DNA from: Companilactobacillus nodensis DSM 19682 = JCM 14932 = NBRC 107160
GTDB taxonomy: Bacteria > Bacillota > Bacilli > Lactobacillales > Lactobacillaceae
Assembly (NCBI RefSeq): GCF_000615905.1
Contig: NZ_BAMN01000001.1
Span: 124,001 to 188,000 of the forward strand
Direction of reading: 5' to 3'
DNA length: 64,000 nt
Shown: positions 46,544-54,851 of the stretch, piece by piece
Position numbering within the stretch: position 1 is the first letter of the stretch
How the letters are laid out: the number at the start of each line of letters is the position of its first letter
Notes under the pieces: model-generated
The model's input: the letters and a program-made list of their open reading frames with translations, nothing else
Databases searched by the model: none
What the model was told of the DNA's origin: nothing
Position numbers and translations under genes: made by a program

Positions 46544-48778
46544 TTAGTTTTTGTCAGTTGACGAATTGTCAGTAGCAGGTGTATTTGCACTATTGTACTT
46601 ACTAATAGTGATCTTACCATCGACGATCTTAGCTTCCAATTCTTTTTCTCGAGCATTGTCCAAGAAGTAATCAGCAACTTTATCTTCGATCTGTTCCTCA
46701 ATAACTCTTCTCAATGGACGAGCACCCATCTTAGGATTGAATCCAAGGTCAACAAGTTTCTCCTTGGCATCCCTTGTAACGTGAATACTCAAACCTTGAT
46801 CAGCAATCATTGAGTTAGTATCGTCAAGCATCAAGTCAACAATCTTCATCAAGTTTGCCTTAGTCAATGAATTGAATTCAACGATACCGTCAAATCTGTT
46901 CAAGAACTCTGGTTTGAAGAATTCTGATAGACGACTGATGATTGAGTGAGTATTACCAGTTGCTTCAGCACCGAAACCAACATTTGCTTCTTGCAAACCT
47001 TGTCCAGCATTAGAAGTCATGATAATAATCGTATCTTTGAAGCTGACTGTGCGTCCTTGAGAATCTGTCAGACGACCGTCATCAAGAATCTGTAGGAACA
47101 TGTGCATAACGTCAGGGTGAGCCTTTTCGATTTCATCTAATAGGATCAAACTGTATGGATTACGACGAACTTGTTCAGTCAATTGACCAGCTTCTTCGTA
47201 ACCAACATACCCTGGAGGTGAACCGATCAACTTAGACACACTGTGTTTCTCCATGTACTCAGACATATCGAAACGAATCATTGAATCTTCAGTACCGAAT
47301 AGTTCACGTGCTAATTGCTTAGCTAGTTCAGTTTTACCAACACCAGTAGGTCCGACAAATAGGAAACTACCGATTGGACGACCAGACTTGTTGAATCCGA
47401 CTCTGTTACGACGAATTGCTTTGGCAACTTGTTCAACAGCTTCATCTTGTCCAATCACGTGACTCTTCAAATCAGGACCTAGGTTCTTCAATTGAGTTTG
47501 CTCGTTGGATTGGAGCTCACCAACAGGAATATTGGTCTTCTCCTCAACGATTTGTTGGATATTCTTTTCACTGACAATACTCTCGTCAGTTGGTTTATCT
47601 TTTTCGTTATCTTTCATATCTTGGAACTTAGTTACTTGATCACGGTAGTAGGCAGCTTTTTCGTAATCTTCATTACGCAATGCAGCTTGCTTTTGAACTT
47701 CCGCATCAGAGATCTTATTATCTAGGTCAGCCATATCAACGTGATTGATCTGCAAGTTCTTCTTAGAACCAGCTTCATCGATCAAGTCGATAGCCTTATC
47801 AGGCAAGAATCTATCTTGGATGTAACGTGCAGACAATTCTGCAGCAGCCTTGATAGCTTCGTTGGAATATTTAACATGGTGATAGTCTTCATACTTAGGT
47901 TGGAGACCTTTTAGAATTTGAACAGTTTCTTCTACTGAAGGTTCGTCAACTTGAACAGGTTGTAGACGACGTTCAAGAGCTGAGTCTTTTTCGATAGTTC
48001 TGTATTCATTCAAAGTTGTAGCACCAACTAATTGAAGATCACCACGGGCTAGGGCAGGTTTCAAGACGTTACCAGCGTCCATACCACCTTCGGCGTTACC
48101 AGCACCGACGATTTCATGAATTTCATCTATAAATAGGATGATTTCTTTGCTCTTTTGTAATTCTTGGATCAATTGTTGCATACGTTGTTCGAATTGACCA
48201 CGGACACCAGTTCCCTGAACTAGTGAGACGACGTCTAGACGAACGACACGTTTATTTTGTAATTTTTCTGGGACATCTCCGTCAACGATCTTTTGTGCAA
48301 GACCTTCGACAACAGCTGTTTTACCAACACCAGCTTCACCGATTAGGACGGGATTGTTCTTTGTTCTTCTATTTAAAATTTCGATTACACGGTTAATTTC
48401 TTTATCACGACCGATAACAGGGTCAATTTGGCCTTTCTTAGCCAATTCTGTTAAATCAACACCATATTGATCTAACACACCATTACCACGACCGCGGCCA
48501 CGGTTGTTTCCACCGTTGCCACCAGTTTGTGTTTGTGGACCTTGTTGTTGACCAATGCCATTAGCAGCTTGTGCGCCACCATTGTTCAAGGCATTGAACA
48601 AGTCTTCAAAACTTGAAAAACCGTATGGATTTTCTGCCATATTATTCATACCTTCGTTAGCTTGATTTCTTAGTTGTTGATAGCAATTCTGACAGAGGTT
48701 TATTTCTGTACGTTGACCATTAACACTTGTATACAAATGAATTGTTGCTTCATTTTTGTGACAATTTTGACAAAGCAC
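46544..48778 (-). CDS. clpE: ATP-dependent Clp protease ATPase subunit ClpE
   Basis: HSP100 unfoldase that feeds substrates to ClpP. The N-terminal zinc finger CQNCHKN...CQNC (residues 3-35) is the ClpE hallmark. AAA1 has GEAGVGKTA, then a UVR-like motif [20 protein letters not shown], and AAA2 has [15 protein letters not shown]. Gly/Asn/Gln-rich linker at about residues 70-105. The frame opens at ATG 48802, but AAAGGTGGGG lies before GTG 48778, whose product begins at the zinc finger (744 aa). Controlled by the CIRCE site upstream. Confidence 0.93.
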   Translation of the reverse strand: MLCQNCHKNEATIHLYTSVNGQRTEINLCQNCYQQLRNQANEGMNNMAENPYGFSSFEDLFNALNNGGAQAANGIGQQQGPQTQTGGNGGNNRGRGRGNGVLDQYGVDLTELAKKGQIDPVIGRDKEINRVIEILNRRTKNNPVLIGEAGVGKTAVVEGLAQKIVDGDVPEKLQNKRVVRLDVVSLVQGTGVRGQFEQRMQQLIQELQKSKEIILFIDEIHEIVGAGNAEGGMDAGNVLKPALARGDLQLVGATTLNEYRTIEKDSALERRLQPVQVDEPSVEETVQILKGLQPKYEDYHHVKYSNEAIKAAAELSARYIQDRFLPDKAIDLIDEAGSKKNLQINHVDMADLDNKISDAEVQKQAALRNEDYEKAAYYRDQVTKFQDMKDNEKDKPTDESIVSEKNIQQIVEEKTNIPVGELQSNEQTQLKNLGPDLKSHVIGQDEAVEQVAKAIRRNRVGFNKSGRPIGSFLFVGPTGVGKTELAKQLARELFGTEDSMIRFDMSEYMEKHSVSKLIGSPPGYVGYEEAGQLTEQVRRNPYSLILLDEIEKAHPDVMHMFLQILDDGRLTDSQGRTVSFKDTIIIMTSNAGQGLQEANVGFGAEATGNTHSIISRLSEFFKPEFLNRFDGIVEFNSLTKANLMKIVDLMLDDTNSMIADQGLSIHVTRDAKEKLVDLGFNPKMGARPLRRVIEEQIEDKVADYFLDNAREKELEAKIVDGKITISKYNSANTPATDNSSTDKN

Positions 48779-48829
48779 TGACACCCCACCTTTCTGTCTC
48801 ATATACAGGATACAACGGTAGTATATAAC

Positions 48830-48856
48830 TTAGCACTCGGGTAATGCAAGTGCTAA
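48830..48856 (-). promoter_or_regulatory. CIRCE operator (HrcA) upstream of clpE
   Basis: TTAGCACTC-N9-AAGTGCTAA matches the CIRCE consensus TTAGCACTC-N9-GAGTGCTAA with one mismatch. A promoter TTGCAT-N18-TATACT on the minus strand overlaps it. No CtsR heptad repeat was seen, so heat control appears to be through HrcA. Confidence 0.85.
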
Positions 48857-48924
48857 GTCTCGAAAAATACAGACATTTTGCAAAGAATTTATTCTCACAA
48901 AATTTAACGTTTCCAAAAGGGTTG

Positions 48925-48941
48925 CATGAAAGCGTTACATG
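48925..48941. promoter_or_regulatory. Possible cre (CcpA) site between clpE and ptsH
   Basis: CATGAAAGCGTTACATG has the cre core TGAAAGCG with a slightly shortened right half. It lies about 135 bp before ptsH; CcpA control of ptsHI would be plausible. Weak evidence. Confidence 0.35.
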
Positions 48942-49077
48942 ACTTATCATAACAAGGGTTCATAAGAGATATTTCGACAAATCACTTGTGAATAAATCTA
49001 TATAATGGTAAATTATTTAGTGTATATTTGTAGAGATACTACAGAATTAATTAAAAATATGGTGAGGTATTTATATT

Positions 49078-49344
49078 ATGGAAAAGAAAGAATTTCACAT
49101 TATTGCAGAAACAGGTATTCACGCACGTCCAGCTACTATGTTAGTACAAGCTGCTAGCAAGTTTGCTTCAGACATCAACATTGAATTCAACGGTAAATCA
49201 GTTAACCTTAAGTCAATCATGGGTGTTATGTCACTAGGTGTTGGCCAAGGTGCTGACGTTACAATTACTGCTGACGGTGATGACGCTTCTGAGGCAATTG
49301 TTGCTATTTCAGATACAATGACAAAGGAAGGACTTGCTGAATAA
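49078..49344 (+). CDS. ptsH: Phosphocarrier protein HPr
   Basis: Small cytoplasmic PTS phosphocarrier, 88 aa. His15 is in [10 protein letters not shown] (phosphorylated by enzyme I) and Ser46 in [11 protein letters not shown] (phosphorylated by HPr kinase in carbon catabolite repression). Strong GAGG ribosome region before ATG 49078. Stop overlaps the ptsI start (TAATG). Confidence 0.97.
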   Translation: MEKKEFHIIAETGIHARPATMLVQAASKFASDINIEFNGKSVNLKSIMGVMSLGVGQGADVTITADGDDASEAIVAISDTMTKEGLAE

Positions 49345-51068
49345 TGGTGAAAACTATCAAAGGGATTGCAGCTAGTGATGGTATCGCTACTGCTGAAGCA
49401 TACCTTTTAGTTCAACCAGATTTGTCTTTCGATAAAAAGAGCATTTCTGACGCTGACGCCGAAGTTAGTCGTTTAAAGGATGCAATCGCAACATCAGATG
49501 CTGAACTAACAAAAATCAGAGACGTTGCCAAGGAATCACTTGGTGAAGAGGAAGCTCAAGTCTTTGACGCACATAAAATGATCTTGGCTGATCCAGAATT
49601 TACTGGTGCAGTTGAACAAGAAATTAAAGACCAATCAGTTAATGCTGAACAAGCACTTGACGATGTGTCAAAGAACTTTATCGCTATTTTTGAAGGAATG
49701 ACTGACAATCCTTACATGCAAGAACGTGCTGCCGATGTACGCGATGTCACAAAACGTGTTATGGCACATCTTCTTGGTGTAGAATTACCTAATCCTTCAT
49801 TGATCGATCACGAAGTAATTATTATTGCTCATGATTTGACACCTAGTGATACTGCTCAATTGAATAAGAAATATGTCAAAGGATTCGTTACTGATATCGG
49901 TGGACGTACTGCTCACTCAGCTATCATGGCTCGTTCTTTGGAATTACCAGCTGTTGTTGGTACAAACACAATCACTGGAGATGTTAAAGAAGGCCAAACT
50001 GTAATCCTTGATGGACTTAACGGTGCAGCTATTATTGACCCTTCAGATGAAGATATCAAGAAATACGATAAGATGGCAAAAGACTTTGCTGCTCAAAAGG
50101 CAGAATGGGAAAAATTAAAGAATGAAGCCACAGTTACTGCTGATGGTAAACACTTTGATATTGCCGCTAATATCGGTACACCTGACGACCTTGATGGCGT
50201 TATTGCCAATGGTGCCGAAGGTATCGGACTTTACCGTACAGAATTCTTGTACATGCAATCTGAGGAACTTCCTACAGAAGATGACCAATTTGAAGCATAC
50301 AAGACAGTTCTTGAAGGTATGAAAGGCAAGCCAGTTGTTGTTCGTACAATGGATATTGGTGGTGACAAGCACTTGTCATACCTACCACTTCCAGAAGAAA
50401 TGAACCCATTCTTGGGTTACCGTGCTATTCGTATCAGTTTGGATAGACAAGAAATCTTCAGAACACAACTTAGAGCCTTATTGCGTGCATCTGCATTCGG
50501 TCAATTACGTATCATGTTCCCTATGATCGGTACATTAGCTGAATTTAGAGCTGCTAAGAAGATTTTTGAAGAAGAAAAAGCTAAGTTAGTTGAAAAGGGC
50601 GTAGAAGTTTCTGATCATATCCAATTAGGTATGATGATGGAAGTTCCTGCTGCTGCTGTTCTAGCAGACCAATTTGCTAAAGAAGTTGACTTCTTCAGTA
50701 TAGGTACAAACGACTTGATCCAATACACAATGGCTGCTGATCGTGGTAACGAACACGTTTCATACCTATATCAACCATACAATCCTTCAATCTTGAGACT
50801 AGTTAAACACGTTATTGACTCAGCTCATGCAGAAGGCAAGTGGGCTGGTATGTGTGGTGAAGCTGCTGGTGACAACATCATGGTTCCATTGTTACTTGGA
50901 ATGGGTCTAGATGAATACTCAATGAGTGCTACATCTGTCCTTCGTGTAAGAAGTTTGATGAAGAAGATGAGCACAGCTGATCTTAAAGAATTAGCTGATC
51001 GCGCAGTTAATGAATCAATCACTAACGAAGATAACAAGAAGCTTGTTGAATCATATATCAACAAATAA
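49344..51068 (+). CDS. ptsI: Phosphoenolpyruvate-protein phosphotransferase (enzyme I)
   Basis: Transfers phosphate from PEP to HPr. 574 aa, the usual size. Phosphohistidine in [21 protein letters not shown] (about residues 184-204); the PEP-binding C-terminal half includes [12 protein letters not shown] and [19 protein letters not shown], and the catalytic Cys in MCGEAAGD near residue 502. Translationally coupled to ptsH, followed by a terminator. Confidence 0.97.
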   Translation: MVKTIKGIAASDGIATAEAYLLVQPDLSFDKKSISDADAEVSRLKDAIATSDAELTKIRDVAKESLGEEEAQVFDAHKMILADPEFTGAVEQEIKDQSVNAEQALDDVSKNFIAIFEGMTDNPYMQERAADVRDVTKRVMAHLLGVELPNPSLIDHEVIIIAHDLTPSDTAQLNKKYVKGFVTDIGGRTAHSAIMARSLELPAVVGTNTITGDVKEGQTVILDGLNGAAIIDPSDEDIKKYDKMAKDFAAQKAEWEKLKNEATVTADGKHFDIAANIGTPDDLDGVIANGAEGIGLYRTEFLYMQSEELPTEDDQFEAYKTVLEGMKGKPVVVRTMDIGGDKHLSYLPLPEEMNPFLGYRAIRISLDRQEIFRTQLRALLRASAFGQLRIMFPMIGTLAEFRAAKKIFEEEKAKLVEKGVEVSDHIQLGMMMEVPAAAVLADQFAKEVDFFSIGTNDLIQYTMAADRGNEHVSYLYQPYNPSILRLVKHVIDSAHAEGKWAGMCGEAAGDNIMVPLLLGMGLDEYSMSATSVLRVRSLMKKMSTADLKELADRAVNESITNEDNKKLVESYINK

Positions 51069-51075
51069 TATTTTT

Positions 51076-51112
51076 AGACGTAAATTTCTTTAATTAGAAA
51101 TTTGCGTCTTTT
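51076..51112 (+). terminator. Terminator after ptsI
   Basis: AGACGTAAATTTCT TTAATT AGAAATTTGCGTCT followed by a T-run. Confidence 0.9.
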
Positions 51113-51208
51113 TTTGTGTTATGTAATAAATTTGTAATCAAATCTTTATATCATGTAATATTCAGCGCGGTATAGTTAATGTTGGATGAACTAGGGGGAA
51201 TGAGATAC

Positions 51209-52141
51209 ATGAGTAAAAAAGTAAATAGGAGTGTAGCTTGGCTATTCGGTTTAATAGCTGTCTTTTTTGGTGTATTGCTAATAACAAGTAATACAACTAA
51301 TGCACAAGCTGCTACGACTAATGAATACATTATCGATAATCGGATTCAACCGGTCGCAATTCAATATCGTGAAGGTACATTTAGCGATTGGTTTGGTTAT
51401 GAAAATGGTGTCGGCAAGCCAGAAGGTGTCGTTGTTCATGAAACAGCGGACTATGGTGCTACTGCTGAGAATGAAGTATCTTACTTCAACCGCGAATGGC
51501 CTAACATGCAGTCATATGTGCACGCCTTTGTGGATAACAATGCAATAATCAATATTCACAGTACTGACTATGGTGTTTGGGGTGCTGGTCCAACGGCTAA
51601 TGCTAAGTATGTTCAAGTTGAGTTGTGCGAAACACATTCACAAGATGCATTTGCTAGATCAATTGCTAATGATGCATATTATGTTGCCGCTAAGTTGATA
51701 CAATATGGATTACCAGCTGTTCCTGGTCAAACAATTCTTTCACATAATCAAGTAAGTAAGATGTATGGTGAAATAACACATACTGATCCGACTGGTTTCT
51801 TTGCCTCAATGGGTTATAGCATGGATCAATTTAATGACTTAGTTGTTACATATTACAACAACTTGAAGAACTTTGGTGGTGTTTACCGTGATGGTGGAAG
51901 CAACACTAATGCTGGTTCTAACAACAATACACCAGCTGCCAATGTTCTACGTGTAAACAATCCAAACGGTGCTTACGTTCCAATTATGGCTCTTAGAAGC
52001 GATGGAACATTTGCCAGAGTAACAAACCGTGCTTTGATGAATAATACTGATTGGCAAACTGATAAGACCACAGAAGTAAGTGGTGTCACATATCGTCGTG
52101 TTGCCACAAATGAATGGGTCGCTACTACATATGTAGTTTAA
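51209..52141 (+). CDS. Secreted N-acetylmuramoyl-L-alanine amidase with C-terminal SLAP domain
   Basis: Cell-wall hydrolase of 310 aa from ATG 51209 (AGGGGGA ribosome site; an upstream ATG at 51179 lacks one). A Sec signal peptide covers residues 1-35, with cleavage near TTNAQAATT. An amidase_2/PGRP domain (about 45-210) has VVVHETADYGA (zinc His), YVHAFVDNNAIINIHS and HTDPTGFF. An Asn/Gly-rich linker leads to an S-layer-type SLAP domain (about 248-310, ending VTYRRVATNEWVATTYV) that would tether it to the wall. Probably an autolysin. Confidence 0.88.
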   Translation: MSKKVNRSVAWLFGLIAVFFGVLLITSNTTNAQAATTNEYIIDNRIQPVAIQYREGTFSDWFGYENGVGKPEGVVVHETADYGATAENEVSYFNREWPNMQSYVHAFVDNNAIINIHSTDYGVWGAGPTANAKYVQVELCETHSQDAFARSIANDAYYVAAKLIQYGLPAVPGQTILSHNQVSKMYGEITHTDPTGFFASMGYSMDQFNDLVVTYYNNLKNFGGVYRDGGSNTNAGSNNNTPAANVLRVNNPNGAYVPIMALRSDGTFARVTNRALMNNTDWQTDKTTEVSGVTYRRVATNEWVATTYVV

Positions 52142-52146
52142 AAGCA

Positions 52147-52192
52147 AAATAGCCTCAATAATCATATTGGATGATTATTGAGGCTATTTTTT
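52147..52192. terminator. Bidirectional terminator
   Basis: AAATAGCCTCAATAATCAT / ATGATTATTGAGGCTATTT, 19-bp perfect stem, between the convergent amidase and membrane-protein genes. Confidence 0.9.
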
Positions 52193-52198
52193 ATCGAA

Positions 52199-53680
52199 CT
52201 AATCAGTAGTATCTATTTCTTCCTCCATGGTTCCAGGAAATTTACTTTTTGTACGAACACTATTTATTGCCAAGACTACTTTGTAGATACCTAAGCCAGC
52301 CATGACTGAAATTATTGGCAAGAATTCGATTCGATATCGGCCTTGAACCTCAATGATGAGGTTGGCGACTGCGAATGCCATTAGTGGTAGTAATAGCAAG
52401 TAGAACTTATCATCAAACTTGGTTCTGAACAGCTCAAGTGAACCGATCCACGAGAAGACTATCAATATTACTGAACCAATGTAAGCCAGGTAATTAATTA
52501 TTGTGACAGCCTTTGTAGAATGGATTTGTGAGTAATTTGTGAAGTCGGTTGCCATGGTTCTGCCAGACCAAAGTATTTGTGTCTTTCTAATGAATAATGT
52601 CAACCAGGCGTTGTTTTGATTCAAATATTTTAATTCAGATTGGACTTTTAATTTTTCAGACTTTCTGTTTTGTGCACGGTTCTTATGTGGATCAATGACA
52701 CTGTTGAGGTCATTTGAATAGGTTCCACTAGATTCGTAATTCAATCCAGTTAAGAACTTCCACTGTGGATCGTTGTTACTTAGACCATATTCATTGATTC
52801 CGGATGCCTTGATACCTACACCAGCTAGACTGAAAAGAACAAAATAGATCGCCAAAGTCAGCAAGAATTTTAAACTGGTTTTGTAATCCTTATGTTTCAT
52901 CAAAACATAGATCAGTGTGAATACGATTATACCGGCAATCATGACCGGACCAATAGGCCTGATCAGACAACCAGCAGTCAATGTTACACCGGCCAAGATA
53001 TAGCTCCAAAGTTTATCTTGGAATAATAGATAGAAGGTTACCAAGTATAGTAATGAACCTAAGTATTGGTTACTTGCTTGACTGTTCAAGGCAAACCAAT
53101 CTAGATCAACCATTAATAACAGAACCGCAAGACGAGCAATCTTGATATTATTAAAAATCTTATTTGCTAAAAGATAAGTTATCAATAAAGTTAGAACTTG
53201 ATAGACTACATTCAAAAATTGAACTACAAAGATCTTATATCCAAAAAATTTAACTAGTCCAAGAATATAGACCATGAATCCTGTTTGATAAGCATAATTG
53301 ACAAAGTAATCTTGGTCAGAATAATACAACTTGTCACCCTTGAAGTATCCGGGTGCGCGACTCCAGAAGTTACCGAAGTCACTCCATTGAGTATTAGGTA
53401 CGTTGAGTACCCAGGTCAATGCGACGATTCCAAAAACTAATAACATTGAAATTAGAACGATGTTATTAGTCTTTTTACTATCAGTTCGGATTTTCATTAA
53501 TATATATCCGGCCAATAATATGATCAAAACAAATAGAATGATGATTGAAATACTTCCAACCGTATTCTGGAATAAAAAGTTGTGATAATAAAATGACAGC
53601 ATTAACAAGAAGACAACACTTGTAAAAATTGCAATACAAACTAAAATGATTTTATTTATAATACTTTGAATTTTAGTAAT
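52199..53680 (-). CDS. Polytopic GT-C-like glycosyltransferase membrane protein
   Basis: Integral membrane protein, at least 469 aa, with some eleven hydrophobic segments; WSDFGNFWSRAPGYFKGD near the N-terminus and repeated Trp/Tyr-rich loops resemble lipid-linked sugar glycosyltransferases (PMT/ArnT-like, GT-C fold). No ATG with a ribosome site opens it. The frame continues upstream of TTG 53608 as hydrophobic sequence to ATT 53680, which sits six nt after GAGGGGG; ATT may be the start (493 aa). A terminator-like hairpin lies just upstream. Donor and acceptor unknown; position between SLAP genes suggests cell-surface glycosylation. Confidence 0.7.
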   Translation of the reverse strand: MTKIQSIINKIILVCIAIFTSVVFLLMLSFYYHNFLFQNTVGSISIIILFVLIILLAGYILMKIRTDSKKTNNIVLISMLLVFGIVALTWVLNVPNTQWSDFGNFWSRAPGYFKGDKLYYSDQDYFVNYAYQTGFMVYILGLVKFFGYKIFVVQFLNVVYQVLTLLITYLLANKIFNNIKIARLAVLLLMVDLDWFALNSQASNQYLGSLLYLVTFYLLFQDKLWSYILAGVTLTAGCLIRPIGPVMIAGIIVFTLIYVLMKHKDYKTSLKFLLTLAIYFVLFSLAGVGIKASGINEYGLSNNDPQWKFLTGLNYESSGTYSNDLNSVIDPHKNRAQNRKSEKLKVQSELKYLNQNNAWLTLFIRKTQILWSGRTMATDFTNYSQIHSTKAVTIINYLAYIGSVILIVFSWIGSLELFRTKFDDKFYLLLLPLMAFAVANLIIEVQGRYRIEFLPIISVMAGLGIYKVVLAINSVRTKSKFPGTMEEEIDTTD

Positions 53681-53701
53681 GATTTTCCCCCTCGAACGAA
53701 T

Positions 53702-53731
53702 AAAAGCAGCCTAGGGTTTTAGACTGCTCTT
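53702..53731 (-). terminator. Terminator-like hairpin upstream of the GT-C-like gene
   Basis: Minus strand AGCAG-T-CTA AAACCC TAG-G-CTGCT followed by TTTATT, about 20 bp before the GAGGGGG ribosome site. It may end an upstream transcript or act as a leader attenuator. No leader frame was recognised. Confidence 0.55.
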
Positions 53732-53948
53732 GTGTTTCCTTAGTTATTTATAAATTCTCTAATAAACCACCATAGTAATATTAGCATAATATACCTGATA
53801 TTTGATATACGTTTCATAACTGTCAGGTAATTTGGTATTTACGTTTTGTACTTTTCGTCTATTTAATTCGTTTCTATTTATTTGTATCCCGATTTTTATG
53901 GTGCTATCTTAGCGTCGAGTCAAATAATAATCTCGAGGCAATAATAAT

Positions 53949-54473
53949 ATGAAAAAAAATCTTCTTAAAAATTTAACAATGGGATTAATTGCAATTTCAC
54001 CAGCACTATTAATGGGTGTCAGTTCGTTGGGTACAGTCACGGCAAACGCCGATACTTGGGAGAGTTCTAACCCTGAATCGGGCGTCAAATGTATGACGAT
54101 ATATGGATCGTCGGAACGAATCTATGATAGTCGAGGCGTGTTTACGGGTAGATACTTAGCAGTGGGTACCTCATGGCGTCTAGGAAAGACTATTTCCATC
54201 AGCGGTAAATATTACTTTGAAGTAGCCACTAATGAATATATCACTGGACAACCCGCTGATTATCCATATACACCTTTTGACGGCACTGTCCGAGTTACTA
54301 GCTCCACAACTCCGGCACCAATCTACACTAGAGATGGAGCCAGAATTACTGGACGTGCTTTGGCACCCGGATCATATTGGCATACTGACAGAGAGGTAAA
54401 TCTCGCTGGAGTTAGTTACTTCAGAGTAGCAACTGATGAATATGTTTGTGTAAGCGATGCAGCACCAGTTTAG
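53949..54473 (+). CDS. Small secreted SLAP-domain protein
   Basis: 174 aa. Signal peptide at residues 1-34 (MKKNLLKNLTMGLIAISPAL onward, cleavage near VTANADTW). Two SLAP (lactobacillar S-layer wall-binding) repeats follow: residues about 52-97 (SERIYDSRGVFTGRYL ... ISGKYYFEVATNEY) and about 117-170 (TPAPIYTRDGARITGRAL ... VSYFRVATDEYV). Nothing else is present, so it is essentially a bare wall-binding module. Ribosome site is weak (GAGGCAATAATAAT). Terminator follows. Function unknown. Confidence 0.82.
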   Translation: MKKNLLKNLTMGLIAISPALLMGVSSLGTVTANADTWESSNPESGVKCMTIYGSSERIYDSRGVFTGRYLAVGTSWRLGKTISISGKYYFEVATNEYITGQPADYPYTPFDGTVRVTSSTTPAPIYTRDGARITGRALAPGSYWHTDREVNLAGVSYFRVATDEYVCVSDAAPV

Positions 54474-54494
54474 GTCAATATAGTTGAATATTAT

Positions 54495-54526
54495 GAGCCA
54501 CAAATGCAAAAGTTTGTGGCTTTTTT
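54495..54526 (+). terminator. Terminator after the SLAP gene
   Basis: GAGCCACAAA TGCAAAAG TTTGTGGC followed by six T. Confidence 0.9.
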
Positions 54527-54851
54527 GGTCCTATAACAGAAAAGAAAATAATTAAAAATACTTGAAATTTACCAAAAAGGTCTAATTAAATTTATCATTG
54601 CTTATCATGCGATAAGCATATTAGAATGGAAGTTGCGGATTTCAAAATGACACTTGAATTAAGTTGAATCAAAATTTAATTCCTAAAAAAAATTTTATAC
54701 AAAAACCAACTCATGGATGCCGAGAATAGCGGCGATTATGACGATGAAAATCAGGTTCATCAATTTGATTAACAAACACCACATCTTGTTATATAATCAC
54801 CAATGAGATACCATATATAGTGTTGTAACGAATTAATTGGAGTGATACATA
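54527..54851 (+). promoter_or_regulatory. Upstream region of the class II ribonucleotide reductase gene
   Basis: This 325-bp stretch has no convincing gene. It contains a perfect inverted repeat GCTTATC-ATGC-GATAAGC at 54600-54617, a possible operator, and a TATAAT box near 54792 with no good -35. No cobalamin riboswitch was recognised. On the minus strand a 29-codon hydrophobic frame (54689-54778 region) lacks a ribosome site. Confidence 0.4.

Noticed and set aside
54689..54778. Small hydrophobic antisense peptide as a type I toxin
   Set aside because: No Shine-Dalgarno, no recognisable antitoxin RNA partner, and no Fst/Ldr-type charged tail.
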